Positions 48,346 through 60,822 of a DNA stretch of 64,000 nucleotides are shown piece by piece. The stretch's first letter is position 1. Each line of letters begins with the position of its first letter. The stretch covers positions 1 to 64,000 of the forward strand of contig JAQFVV010000451.1 of the NCBI GenBank assembly GCA_028023455.1, written 5' to 3'. Origin of the DNA: Epiperipatus broadwayi. Lineage: Eukaryota; Onychophora; Udeonychophora; Euonychophora; Peripatidae. The notes below the pieces were generated by a model. That model ran no database searches. It saw nothing but the letters and a program-made list of their open reading frames with translations, and was not told the DNA's origin. Made by a program: the position numbers and the translations under genes.

Positions 48346-48497
48346 ATTAAACAGGCAAAACTCTCCATACAGTAGTTTGGGGATATTTAATGAGGAGGCA
48401 CTGGATGGGGATTTTATGCACAAGCCTTCTGGCATCTATTGATTACTGTGGTTGGCATAGAGTGGCACTACTGTATGGAGAGTTTTGCCTGTTTAAT
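48346..48497. repeat. Hairpin with perfect 30-bp arms
   Basis: attaaacaggcaaaactctc (from 48346) continues to 48375 and is exactly inverted at 48468-48497. The 92-bp loop includes gattttatgcacaagccttc and ggcatctattgattactg, shared with 55340-55370 and 55770-55805. It belongs to the same family as 55245-55440. Confidence 0.8.
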
Positions 48498-48729
48498 GTT
48501 TGGAACTTCTAATTCACTTTATGGGCAAAGCTTGTTTGCAAAATGCATGCATGGTGGGAGTGGATGGTGTGAATTTTTGCAGTGGTGGTGTTTGTGATAT
48601 TGTGAAATTGAAAGATGTATTTATAAGGATAAATAAAAATACATTAAAAATGTATTACTTTTACTTTATTAGGTTAAAAAATCATACTTAAAACTCACTA
48701 ATATGTTGTAATATATATATATTGTAACC

Positions 48730-51700
48730 TATTAAAAATGAATTGAATAATTTTTCAAATAATAATCATCGCTCTCTGATTCTCCTTAATTTATAGACCT
48801 TCTCTCTAACTTATAGAAATATTTCAAACAAAACTCTAACAAGTTCTGATTGTTGGACATATATCTTTTACACAATATCTTGGGTTGGGTCGAGACTCTT
48901 ACAGATAACAATAAGGATCATAGGTAGACTAAGCTCGGTGGTTGGTTACATTTAAAGAATTAGCTACAGAGATATAGAACTAAGACAAAGGAAGAAGTTA
49001 ACTCCGATAGAATAAATTATTCCAAATAAAACATATAATTTTGGGAAGAGATAAAAACTCAATCATACCCTCATAAATAATTTAGAATACAGTAAATTTC
49101 TACCTTCATCTCAATCAAACTCTTTGAACTATGAATATTTGCACTTTCAAAAGTATTCTTCAATAGACTTTTGTAATTAACAAACTCTAGTGTATGGTTT
49201 AATATTATCCACTGATACAATTTGACTTCCTTTACATCTTGTAGAATAAAAAAAAATAATCCTTTCTTATAAGGCCAAATAAAGATCTCAGGGTTTTCTT
49301 TCTGGTATTTTATCAAATATTTTAATGGTATAGTGTTGCAAGGCAAATGACTGACATTCTAGCAGGCTTTAAGAACATACACTTCCTAACAAGCTAATGC
49401 ATCTGATTAATGTCATAATAATAGTCACATAGATTACCAAAGAAAATGCTTACTTTATTCAACAAATATATAATAAAAAAAATCATGTAAATAAATTTAG
49501 AATATTTATTTAGAGCCCTTTGCCTAGAATGGCATTCAAATAATAGAAGGAAAAGGGTACATTTCATTTCCCCCTATTACTTCATTTACAATATTTAAAT
49601 TCTGATAATAGGTTAATAATGTGCAGTCTGAATTATGAATGGATATATTCATTGCAATATTTAAATGAACAGTTGTCAATTTAAAATTTTGATTAAAACA
49701 AATTGATATCATTTTTTTTTATTAATTATTAGTAAATTTTGGATCATGAGAATTATAATTATCCGATTTGAAAATATACATTTTATTTCATTTTGTGAGT
49801 TTGTGGAACCAAAGAGAAGCGTTTCACACAGAAAAATACTCAAAACTACATTTTAGTAAATTTTAAAAATACATTTATTACATTAGACATAACAAAAAAT
49901 TTTATTTACAGCACACTAATTTAATCACAGCTTACACATCATAGCTACTAGATCATTTCCATTTTAATTTAAGTTCATTTTATTTCAAAACTATTGCTTC
50001 TTGGTTTTCAAAATTGCACAATAAACTTATGATCATAAATGATTATGATTCCTGGCTAAATATTTATTTAAAATCACAATTTATTCTACTTCAACTAAGG
50101 CATTAAACAAACACTAATGAACTTGAAAATAATAATTATATTAGTTGGCTAGCTTGCACCATAAGCTAATTAACATTTTTATATATTTTACATCTTAGCG
50201 CCTTCATGATATCTCACTCTTAAACTCATATAATAAAATTATGAAGATTAACTTCAAGATAATTTATTGCTACTTCTAATTTAGCTGGCTAATATGATGA
50301 TGGTGACTGTCATCATTACATTACAACTACCTCATACTATATTAATTTTAAAACTAAGGATAAATAAAAATATTTATCAGAAGTCGCACATACATTGCTA
50401 GTTAACTTATTTAAAGTCCACATATTAATATTAAGTTTAAAATTTATGGAACTTACAAACCCCTCTGCGAATTTCTCCATATGACGTCTATAAATAGCAT
50501 TGTGTCTGCGTATTCCCCTCATGTTATGCTTTAAATTGAGGAATTAAGTTATTAAATCTTGTGGATTTACTTGTATACTACTGGCAAAGCATAGTAGCAC
50601 AATACAAATATTATTATGACCAACCAAAGCACTGAAAATTATTACTTCCATAACTATCATCGCCATAACATTTATAAATACAATAGTCTACACCCTCTGT
50701 GGTGGACAATCTAGTCTTTTAAATAGCACATGAGGGACAACATCATTAAATAAGCTCCTTAGAGCAAGACACCGGACTATAATAATGGTGGCTCCCATGC
50801 TTATCTTTTAAGCATAAGTGAAGGCAAAGATGCAGTCTTACAACCTAAGAAAAGGGAAAACACACCAAAGACCAATAATTCTCTCCATGGAATCTAACTA
50901 AATAAGCTATATAAAATATTTTGGAACACTGTTATCTCATGGCAAATACATATAATACTGGGAGATCATTTCCATCCCATAAACATCATAAATAGTATAC
51001 TATTTGATAAATCTAGAGCTATAAAGCATATCTATTTCTACACTGGCAAGATACAAATTTATCGCTAATGATAAAGATTAATAGTTTGTACGATCATTAA
51101 AATCCACACATTAAATAATATCCAAAACCCACAGGAAAGTATTAGTCAAAACGACTATAAACACAAAATAGCATGGTAAATATTTGCATAAGATCAACAA
51201 TGAGCATAATAAATATTTATGAAATCAAGTGAACAGAATGATGCAATAGATATTATTAATTAAATGGTTCAGACAAATTCAAAATCTAATTTTTGCTACG
51301 AATGATATTAAGAAAATTATTAAAACTTCTGATAAACACACCTGTAATGATTATTTGCCCCAAGTTATAACGAATAGGCAATTTGAAATTTAAACCCTTT
51401 GCCAATATATTTAAAATTATGTGTGTGTAATAAAAATCTCTACACACTTTATTGTAAACTTATTGAGACAATTTCAGATGGTAAAGTAAGATACATTGAC
51501 ATGTAAAATAAAGCATAAAATATATAACTATTATATTACCTTTTTTTAAAAATATATATATATTACAATAATAATGATGATGATAAATTCAGTTCATTAG
51601 TAAAGTTTCCTCAACAGAAGGCAGATAATTTACGGCGCGAGGTCCCACATCATTAGCTATGGGAATAATATCGACGCATTAGTATTTTCAAACCAATATG

Positions 51701-53300
51701 TTTACTTATTTATTTATTTATTCTGTATAAAAAAAAAAAAAACAATCTATAACTTCACTATGATAGTAGACAAGCACATGAATACAATATACTACTTTAA
51801 ACATGAACAGGTATGGATCCATTATATGGCACAATTTAATATTAACTAGCTAGTTTGAATATGACAATTTTGTACAATTATTATTAAATTCTAATAGTTA
51901 TCCACAGTTTCATTGAAAAAATATTTTATTAACAGTTTTTCCACTCTCTCCGAAGAAGCAGACGACAAAGCAACATCCCCGCCATAAATGAAATGATATG
52001 CCAGTTTTCATTAACAAATTTTCATTTTCAGAAAGCAGTACTCAATTTATTTAGTTTTTTTTTTTATCATTTAGACATTTGTTGGTTGTTTTTTTTTTAT
52101 AATTAAGATCGAACATTTACTTACATTATTTTAATCTGGGACAGTCTTAATATTTTTTTTTATTATTATTTTTAACTTGGTCTTAAATTTACTGCCATTA
52201 AAAATATGATTTATTAGCAAAAAATGACTGTTTATCAATTTCCATATGATCTCGGTTATTATTATAATTTTCATTTGTTGAAAATTTTTAAAGTTATATG
52301 TTAAGTTAAAAGTATTATCTTGGCACATTATTATAAAATTTAGATTCGTTTAGTTTAAGAAGGCATAAAACTTGATACCTTAATTTCTCCAGCAATGTAT
52401 TGATGTGACGACTTTAAAGAACAAATATAATTTTTACTTGTTTTAAAAAACAAAAGGCAAAAAATAAAAGTTACACTGTTTTTTCTTTTTTACTTTTTTT
52501 TTGTTAGGACAATCTCCATGATGAAACTCTCCCAATTCCCTCCAGTTCCACGCTCTTTTCTCCAATATAAAAAAAAAAACAATATCACATGTCCTCATTC
52601 TGTGTATCAATTTCAAGGTTAATAATACTTAACGTGAATAAAGTTTTTTTTTAAAAAAATAATAATAATAACCATAAAATATGTGTAATAATTTTACTGA
52701 TTTTTTTTTTCATATTTTGATTGCTGTTTTTATCAGAAGTTAAGAATAATAAATATTTTATTTGCCAAGTTTAATATCTATTTTACTTTTAAAAATTAAT
52801 AAATAAATTGAATATTTTAATAAATAAAATTAAAGATCTAAAAAGTTAACTTATACACCCATGCATGCACACACATCTAAGAGTGTAAAACTGATCTTAT
52901 TTAAGGCAAGCTTCTTTTAATAATCCACTTCAACTTTAAATAACCCAACAAATTTTCAACACTAAAAATTAAAATATTCATTCAGCTAGCTTGCTTGCTT
53001 GCTTTCTTTCTTTCTTTCTTTTAACTTTTGATAAAAACTTTACATTATAAACTTGCACTTTATTAATTAAATATGAATAGCAGTTATATACTTTTTAAAT
53101 AACTTTTATTAGATAACTATTTACCTATAAATATATGAGATATTGCTTATTAAGTGAGACCATTTTATCTACATGTTAAATGATATAGTTTTATGTCTAG
53201 TTATTAGTTTTATTTTATCTTTTATTTTCTTTTTATGGCTAAATATTATATACGGCACTGATAAATTGTTTAATAAAAACAGGTGGCATATCACATGGTT
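48730..53300. other. AT-rich DNA, no gene recognised
   Basis: The 91-residue minus frame at 49071-49346 is the only longer frame. It is Lys/Ile/Tyr/Phe-rich and resembles nothing I know. A CTTT microsatellite lies at about 53003-53021 and A/T runs are frequent. Confidence 0.45.
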
Positions 53301-53313
53301 AAAATATATATAT

Positions 53314-53543
53314 ATATTCCAAACAATGGTAAACAATTTATAATATAATATAAATAAAAACTTATAAAGAAATATTTTCGATTATATTCATAATCATTTT
53401 CAACTCAACTTTCATTTTTTATTTTTATTTTATTTTTTTTTTGAAAGTTGAGTTGAAAATGATTATGAATATAATCGAAAATATTTTTTTATGAGTTTTT
53501 ATTTATATTATATTATAAATTGTTTACAGTTTCTTGGAATATG
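53314..53543. repeat. Long hairpin, 100-bp arms with T-rich loop
   Basis: Left arm 53314-53413 and right arm 53443-53543 are complementary with only a few mismatches and small gaps. The 29-base loop is nearly all T and A. The inner arm ends ctcaactttc and gaaagttgag are perfect. The arms contain no tRNA-like or coding sequence. It could be a palindromic MITE, or two copies of a retroposed sequence joined through their tails. A transcript would form a strong duplex. Confidence 0.85.
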
Positions 53544-53929
53544 TTTAAGTTTCGTTATTGTATTATTGATATTAGCGGACATTTATTTTGTTTTATTGTG
53601 TTAATATATATATATATTGGATTAAGCCATGTATACTTTTCTTTAAATTCCCAATGTTTAGGAAAATAACTTTCATCATTGTCAAGGTTACGGTCTTAAT
53701 GAAGAACTTTTAGATCTTAATTAAAACACTTATTCTTATATATATTCAATGGTTGATTATTCAGAATAGACAGATTAACAAAATTTTTATTTCTTTCAGT
53801 TTCACAATTAATAGATTTCAAATTGATATTAGAAGAGATCAAATAAGTGGTATCCATATGGCTGGAATACATTGTGCTTTGATTTATTTATTTTTCTATA
53901 AACCTGAAGACTAAGTACTTTTGGAATAC

Positions 53930-54250
53930 TAAAAAGTCTATGGAATTCCATGTTCATAATGATCAAGAAGCTATGTAGATCGATCCTATAGACAAATTAA
54001 TGTCAGAATTAGGGAGCATAAAAATAACTTCAATTAAAAGTTAAATACATCAGCTTTTGCTTTGCATTGGTGACTCACCTGTTTTGATAATGCTAAAATA
54101 CTTGCTAATACGAAAATGTATGACTTGAAAACTATGAGAGAATCCATTGAAATATTAAAAAGATCAGATGGTTTAAATAAATATAAAGCTCGATGTATTC
54201 CCATCTTGTGAAGAACACTTATTTCATCTCTTTCTTCTAAAATCAACTTG
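53930..54250 (+). pseudogene. Penelope-like GIY-YIG domain remnant
   Basis: From 53972 the translation begins YVDRSYRQINVRIREHKNNF, matching the GIY-YIG pattern (Y-x-G-x-T/S-x-R-x-x-x-x-R-x-x-E-H); the Gly of the usual YxG is here Asp. After two stops the frame continues FDNAKILANTKMYDLKTMRE, then SIEILKRSDGLNKYK, equivalent to the C-terminal TGH...(F/W)...A and RKIxEAL(L/I)I blocks. The antisense frame 54034-54246 is its shadow. Conserved-looking words with gatgaag-gattcattgaaa at 54902-54930, and similar at 55170, may be the 3' flank. The RT part is not recognisable upstream. Confidence 0.65.
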
Positions 54251-55244
54251 AAATCAATTAATTATAAAGCTGAAAGAAATAAAACTTTTGTAAATCCACA
54301 TATTCTGAATAATCAAATATACATAGGAATGATTGCTCTTTACTTCATACACAATCTCTTTATCACTTAAAATCCAATAGTTCATCATTAACACTTTTAA
54401 TCTCAACAATTGGGAATTTAAATAAACTAGTACACGTTCTAATTCAAAAAATACCTTATTTATATCACATAACATGAAAATATTATGAATCAGTAAATAG
54501 TTTAATATTTTGGAACAAGATCTCTCCAAGCACCATCTATATTAAATTTCATTCAAAACAGATGGAAATCATTTTTGACTATGGTTCTTGATCCTATAAG
54601 TGACACATTTTTGCACAATGACAATTACAAGAGGGAAATATTCATTCAGTCCTCAGAGTTATTCGTCTCTCAGAAATACAAATTATTTGGAACTGTTTAA
54701 TTCCAGTACTATTTTTATGTATAATGTAATTCAAAGAGCTTTTACATTTGCATGACCACCAGAACTGTGCCATGTTTAAGATGTATTAAATATTATTTTT
54801 TAATTTCATCTTAGATATACACATACATTAAAATAATAATAATCACAGTGCAGTAAATAAATAAATAAGCACACCTTTTAAAATAAAACTAACACTATAA
54901 CTGATGAAGAGAGATTCCATTGAAATTGATCCCATGAACCTTGGCAGGGTTTATGTATCAACATTTTACTTTTATACAATGTTGTATATCTTAGTTTAAC
55001 AAGACGATAATAAAGAGTGCTTAAAAACTCTCATTCTTGAGTAACCCAAACAGTACAGAACTATATATTTTATAATATTATGAATGAGTATTTAATACTA
55101 ACATCACATAATCAAGATTCAAACCTATTATGATTTATGATTAGTTATGTTAGAACTTGACACAGCTGATGGAAGTTTCATTGAAACTGGTCTAATGAGT
55201 CTTACATTATCATACTTGACAATTCAAAACTTAACTGTTATATA

Positions 55245-55440
55245 ATGTCACATGACCACCACTGCTTATGTATAACAGTTTTAAAACAGGAAAAACTCAC
55301 TATACGTATTGACACACACAGCAAACTAGAGTAATCAATGGATGCCAGAAGGCTTGCTGTGTGTGGCAATACGTATAGTGAGTTTTGCCTATTTTAAAAC
55401 AGTTATACACAAGCATAAGAAGTGGTGGTCATGTGATGTT
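55245..55440. repeat. Fold-back element with about 80-bp arms
   Basis: Left arm 55245-55325 (cacatgaccacc, ataacagttttaaaacagg, actcactatacgtattg, cacacacagcaa) is inverted at 55353-55440, with a few mismatches and a 27-base loop containing gtaatcaatggatgccagaa. The right-arm half is repeated directly at 55800-55862. No coding sequence or clear target duplication is visible. Confidence 0.8.
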
Positions 55441-55694
55441 TATTGGCTTAAAACCAATCCTGCCTAATAGGATAGTGGTGGATATGGTTATTAAAGAACA
55501 AAAGACACCAAAATGTATGGGTACTGAACTGAGTTCAGACCCATATGACTATATAAGCTAATGAGCTTGGATTGAAAACATTAAGGTGTTTTCGGGTTAA
55601 GACTCATAGTTTTGTAGTTAAGTGGAGATAAAAGATGGCTGCTGGAGGGTTGCATTAGATCCTAGGATCTGAGTGCAGTGCTCTCATATCCAAG

Positions 55695-55862
55695 TCTTCT
55701 CACTGACGAAGGCCACAAGCCAGAAACTAGTCTGGGAATATTGGATGAGTAGGTACTAGATGGAGATTTTATGCACAAACCTTCTGGCATCCATTGATTA
55801 CTCTAGCTTGCTGTGTGTGGCAATATGTATAGTGAGTTTTGACTGTTTTAAAACTGTTATAT
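55695..55862 (+). repeat. Direct partial copy of the fold-back family
   Basis: gatgagtaggtactagatgg, attttatgcacaaaccttct, ggcatccattgattactcta and gcttgctgtgtgtggcaata are shared with 48390-48490 and 55325-55400. The preceding actgacgaaggccacaagcc and tagtctgggaatattggatg also occur, diverged, at 42715-42760. Confidence 0.6.
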
Positions 55863-55923
55863 AATGTCTTATATTGTACTTAAGAATGAGATAATAGAGG
55901 GGACCTAAATACTCTCATTCATG

Positions 55924-56650
55924 CAATACAGAGAGCACATCAATATCTCAAACAAGCTCTTAATAAGTGTGGTATGAAAAAATATTTAAAATCTCTACCC
56001 AGAACACTCTCATCTCCAGACCAACTGGTTTCAAGCTTAGGGCTCATGTCAGTGGAGAGCTAGAATATTCGGACACTAGATCTAAAATATCAACTCAAAA
56101 CCTAGCACTTATTTCATAGGTATATTATTAATTAAGAGCTTGTTTGAGCTATTGGTATGCTCTCTGTATTGCATTTTTGTAAATACAAGCTTATAAAAGT
56201 AATGTCACATTATATATGATTTGCTTTTTTGATTATTATAATTTTACCTTTAAGGCTTTGGCTATGTTGAGGCTATTAAAATATGGTAGATCTGAATTTA
56301 GTTCAGTCCCATATAGCTATTTAAGTTATATAGCTGGATTTAAAGATATTTTCATATCCGAAAATTTCAGAGTTTCTACTTAAATATACGTATGAAATAA
56401 GTGCTGGATTTTGAGTTGATATTTTAGATCTAGTGTCTGAAAATTCTAGTTCTCCACTGACATGAGCCATAAGCTCAAAACCAGTTGGTATGGAGATGAG
56501 AGTGTTCTGGATAGAGATTTTAAATATTTTCTCATACTGCACTTATTAATTAAGAGCTTGTTTGAGCTATTGGTATGCTCTGTATTGTATGTTTGTAAAT
56601 ACAAGCTTATAAAAGTAATGCCATGTTATATATGACTTGCTTTTTTGATT
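55924..56650. repeat. Inverted repeat with about 200-bp arms and a third, direct end copy
   Basis: 55924-56120 is inverted at 56380-56600 (about 90% identity by eye), for example ctctcatctccagaccaact against agttggtatggagatgagag. The end word attaagagcttgtttgagct occurs three times: in inverse form near 55956, directly near 56134 and directly near 56552. The block 56130-56240 is a direct repeat of 56548-56650. The minus frame 56321-56542 lies in one arm and is not a gene. The gatgagccataagct-like words resemble 3' flanks of Penelope-type elements, which is a guess. Confidence 0.75.
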
Positions 56651-56659
56651 ATTACACTC

Positions 56660-58095
56660 ATTCATAATATAAAATTTAAAAAAACACACACATTCTAATC
56701 ATTTCTTTATAAATTAACGTTTAAGCACTATGTTCCTATTTCTCTTTTTTATCAGTTTTATTTTTTCCTTGATCATATGTCAAGATATATAACACATAAG
56801 AATTTTAAAAATAAACTTAAGTGAATAAAAAAAGGTAGGGGTAATAAATTAGGAACCTTTTATTTATTATGATTTTGATTATATAATATTAAATCTACTG
56901 AATATATTTATATACAATATAGGTACATACATGTGGATTTTCTGTGTATGAAGTTACTTGTTGATAATATCTTTCAATTCAAGCAAATGAATATAGATGT
57001 CAGAAAAAACCCAATTGACTCCAAGATGTATTTTAACTATAATAATAATAATTTTAACTATAGTATAATTCAATTTAAAAGCAATATACTTCCTGACTAC
57101 GTTCCAAGATAATTAATTACCATCAAGTTAAGTACATCCGTGAATATTAGTAATCGTTTAGTAGGTTAAAGACTATTGTATTGTTGTCATCACTTCTTAA
57201 TAATTACATTTATAAATTTCATTTATTCAAGACCATATGACTTTCTTCATAAGTGTTATCATTATTTTCCATGTAGAGATTCTGCATACTAAAGTAAAGA
57301 TTCTCATGAATCATTAACATAAAAACATATTTCAGGCTTGTTTATATATAAGATTGCTCATTACTCATAGCTTGTATTTTTCTCTTCAAATAAAATATAA
57401 AAGACAATGAAACAATTTGCCTTTTTTCTGATGCTTTTATTTATGTGAAGAAAGAGTTATTAACAACTATACAAATGAATCTAAAATATACATTATATGG
57501 CTTAGTATAAAGATTGCCTTGACAACAGTTTGAAATTGTTGATTGTTATTGATATAGGGATTGAGTGTTGACTGGCTTTTAACGATATATATATATAGTA
57601 AATTAATAGTTATTATTTACATTTGACTTTCAAAGCTTATAGTTTTTTTACAGGCATGACACATTTATAATAAAAGGGTAAAAAATAAAACTGTTAAGCC
57701 AACAAAATTACTAATCTATGATGGCTCAAAATCAAAGGTATTTTATTAACAGTATGGCATCTAGTATTTCATCTCAAGCTTATTTCCTACACAACATTAG
57801 TTGGTTTAGTTAATCTATGAAAATATCGAGACTAGTGACAATTTCTTATCTATCTGAAAAATTTCCAACTTTAAATCCAAGACATGAACTCTTGGAAGGC
57901 TAATCTATTTACCTTACAAGACTTTTTTTCATTCTTGCATATAATATCACCATTTTATAATTCAGCTGAAACATCTTTTCTATAGTACTCATTTTGTTCT
58001 GTGAGTTTTTAAATCAAAATGCTCTCGATTTACCTATATAATTAAAAAAGTAGGTCAAAGATAAGAGCTGGATACTCTTGTCATTTAAAGTTTAA
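56660..58095. other. No gene recognised
   Basis: AT-rich DNA up to the truncated start of the LINE. A TA run is present near 57586. Confidence 0.5.
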
Positions 58096-58099
58096 TCTT

Positions 58100-58795
58100 G
58101 TGTTAAGATTTGTAGAGATCTCTACTGTCACATCTAGGTACATAAAATATTTAAATATTATTAAATGTCAAGAGCATTTGTGGTTTGAAATAAGGTTGGG
58201 TAGACAAGAATGGATGGTAGCTGTAGTGTATATAGCCACTAGAGATAGTCAAACTGTAATGGAGTGGAACAGTAGTATATATGAATGCCTAGTTAAGGAT
58301 ACACACAGTTTTAAAGAAAAGGGGAAGAGAATAATGGTTATAGGGGATATGAATGGGCATATTGAAGAAATTGATAATATAGATAATAAGAATGGTCAGT
58401 TTTTGAAGGAATTTTGTCAAAGAGTAAATTTGAGCATTGGAAATTTATCATATATTTATGAGGGACAATACACATGATCTAGGAATAATATATTTCACAC
58501 AATAGATTATGCATTGGTAGAGAAAGAGAAAATGAATAAAATACGGAAAATTAATGTGTTTGATAATGAAGAGAGAGTATGTAATAGTGATCATAACTTT
58601 ATTGTAATAGAAATGGTTAGTAATGTGACGGAGGATAGATATAAAGGTAGAAACAATAGTGAAAGATGTGGATGGAAAGTGAATGATAAGAATAAGTTGG
58701 AAGAGTATAAGATAAAAGTTGAAGATACCATGGAACAGGTGGTTGGGGATGAGTATAAGGACTGGTGTGGTGAAATAGAAAGTGTCAAATAAGGT
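58100..58795 (+). pseudogene. LINE APE-type endonuclease domain, 5'-truncated
   Basis: The frame 58100-58477 has VAVVYIATRD and then IMVIGDMNGHIEEID, the block of APE endonucleases containing the catalytic Asp-x-Asn (normally GDFNAHxG). A TGA follows YEGQYT, probably a former CGA. The next frame (58514-58792) starts in the same domain and has VCNSDHNFIVIEM near 58580, the final SDH catalytic block, which is intact. The N-terminal part with the first Asn and Glu is lost. It would nick target DNA for priming. Further on, WKVNDKNKLEEYK and a long Lys/Glu-rich linker lead to the RT. Confidence 0.8.
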
Positions 58796-58924
58796 TTTAG
58801 TTGAGAATATGCAGAAGAATAAAAGTAATAAAAATTGTGAGTTAGTAAAAGTGTAAAAGAGAGTAAAGAAGCATGCAGAGAATATAAGTGTGCTATTAAA
58901 AACAAAGAGAGTGAAAACAATATT

Positions 58925-59230
58925 AATGTTAAATGGGGAAAGTACTTAGAAAAGAAGAAGTTGGCTAAAATGGATAATTATAGGCAGAGGATGAAGTTGA
59001 ATAGTAAATTGTTGGAGGATATTAATAAAAGTGGAAGAGATGGGAGTAAAAAATTTTGGAGTTACATTAAAATGAGAAATGTTAAATGGGGAAAGTACTT
59101 AGAAAAGAAGAAGTTGGCTAAAATGGATAATTATAGGCAGAGGATGAAGTTGAATAGTAAATTGTTGGAGGATATTAATAAAAGTGGAAGAGATGGGAGT
59201 AAAAAAATTTGGAGTTACATTAAAATGAGA
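58925..59230 (+). repeat. In-frame 153-bp tandem duplication in the LINE linker
   Basis: Positions from 58925 onward repeat with an offset of exactly 153 bases (51 codons), and I see a single base difference between the two copies (near 59055 versus 59208). The unit encodes LAKMDNYRQRMKLNSKLLED and continues to an YIKMRN block. The frame remains open across both copies (58961-59272). The near identity shows the duplication is much younger than the decay of the rest of the element. Confidence 0.9.
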
Positions 59231-59685
59231 AATGTCAGGGGAAGAGAGATAGTATTACTAGATGATGAGTGAATAGAGTGTAGCTCTAGAGAAGAGTTAG
59301 AGAGAATCTTAAATAGATAAGTAATGGATATAGAAAAGATGTTAGATGTGAAGTCCTTAGTGATAAAAAACATGAAAGCATTTAGTAATGGGAATATTAG
59401 GTTCACAAAAAATGAACTGAATGAGGTAGGGAAGAGATTGAAAAGTGGAAAGGTGAGAGGTTTAGGTGGGTGAACAGCAGGGTTGGTAATGAATTTAGGG
59501 CATAGAGCAAAAGCAAAGTTATTATCATGTTTAATAAGATGGCATAGTTTTTCTGGGTATTTGGAATAATACCAAGAATAAGATTATTATTTTAAAAAAA
59601 GGGTAAGGCTCATAGAAGGTAAATAATTATAGACTGATAGCAGTAACATCAGTTTTATATAAAGTTTTTTCAAGTTGTAAAATGG

Positions 59686-60390
59686 ATGGAAGAGAATAAT
59701 GTAGTGGGGGAAATGCAAGGAGGTTTTAGGTCAGATAGGTGTAGAGGAAATAGTTTGTTTGTAGTTACACAACTTATGGAGATGAGTAGGAATTCAGGTT
59801 GGTTGTTATATATGAGTTTTATAGATATAGAGAAAGCATATGATAGAGTAAATAGAAATAGATTATGGGTAAGTTTAGCAAATTTTGGAATGGATGAAGC
59901 TTTAGTAAATATTAAAAAATTATATGAAAATAATTATTATACTTACCAATTAGGGGATATAGAATCAGTTAAAGTTAAAAATGGGGTGGGATTAAGGCAA
60001 GGATGCCCTATGTCACCTATTTGTGTTTGTTGTATTTGAGTGAAATGAAGAAAGCAATAGAAAGACCAGGAAGAGGGATAGAGATACTGTTAATAGGTGG
60101 CAAGGGAGTAAATACTTTGTCAGGTCTTTTTTGCAGATATCTTTTTGTGTGCAGAAAGAAGAGAAGATATGGAAATTATGTTGAGGACATGTGCAAGGGT
60201 GGGTAAAGAGATGGGGATTAAATTTAGTGAAGAAAAATCAAATATAATGATGGTTAATATTGGGGAAAGAGAAGATGTAGAATTTTCATTGGGGGATATA
60301 AAGTTAAGTGTGGTGGATAGATATAAGTATTTGGGAATCATCTTATGTAATCAGGAAAATTGCTTGGATGAATGGGAGAAATAATTGGTA
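59686..60390 (+). pseudogene. LINE reverse transcriptase core
   Basis: The frame 59686-60039 has GGFRSDRCRGNSLFVV, SFIDIEKAYDRVNRNRLW (RT motif A, with the catalytic Asp) and NGVGLRQGCPMSPICV (motif B). The YADD box region (about 60120-60160) is lost in a frame change: GLFCRYLFVCRK in one frame and CAERREDMEI in the next. It continues with GKEMGIKFSEEKSNIM and VDRYKYLGIIL, the standard blocks after the catalytic centre. It copies the LINE RNA into DNA at the nicked target. At least two frameshifts and stops separate the blocks, so it is inactive. Confidence 0.9.
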
Positions 60391-60478
60391 AATGAAGCAA
60401 AGAAAAAAGAGTTTGGTAAAGAAATTAACAGTGTTTTCATATAATAAATATGATGTAGCTAGAATTGTATGAAAGGGA

Positions 60479-60822
60479 GTGGCAGTAGCAGGGTTAACAT
60501 ACGGCAATGATGTGTTATGTGTTAGTAAAGGGGTTTTAGATTATTTAGAGAAAGTACAAAGGGAAGTAGGAAGACATGCATTAGATGCAGAGATATGTAC
60601 AGCAAAAGAGGCAATTCAAGGAGAAATGGGATGGTCAAGTTTTTATATGAGAGATGCAAAAAGTAAAATGAAAATGTTTGGTAGGTTGCAGTTTATGGAT
60701 AGTAAAAGAATAGCCAAAATAGTGTTTAATTGGATTATGAGTAAAGGGCAGGTAACAAGATGGGTGAGAAAGGTAATGCGGTATGCAAAAGATTTGGATA
60801 AAGAATTTATGTCAGTATACTT
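60479..60822 (+). pseudogene. LINE RT thumb and C-terminal region
   Basis: A 119-codon frame with VAGLTYGNDVLCVSK, YLEKVQREVGRHALDAE, QGEMGWSSFYMRDAKSKM and RLQFMDSKRIAKIVFNW. The LTYG...LxxVQRxxxR order is the usual arrangement after the RT core. The frame is interrupted at 60822 by the Penelope-like insertion and resumes at about 62640. Confidence 0.8.

Noticed and set aside
49071-49346. 91-residue minus-strand ORF as a gene
   Set aside because: Low-complexity Lys/Ile/Tyr content expected by chance in AT-rich DNA, with no recognisable motif.
58591-58920. 109-residue minus-strand ORF
   Set aside because: It is the antisense shadow of the LINE endonuclease and linker, kept open by the low C content of the sense strand.
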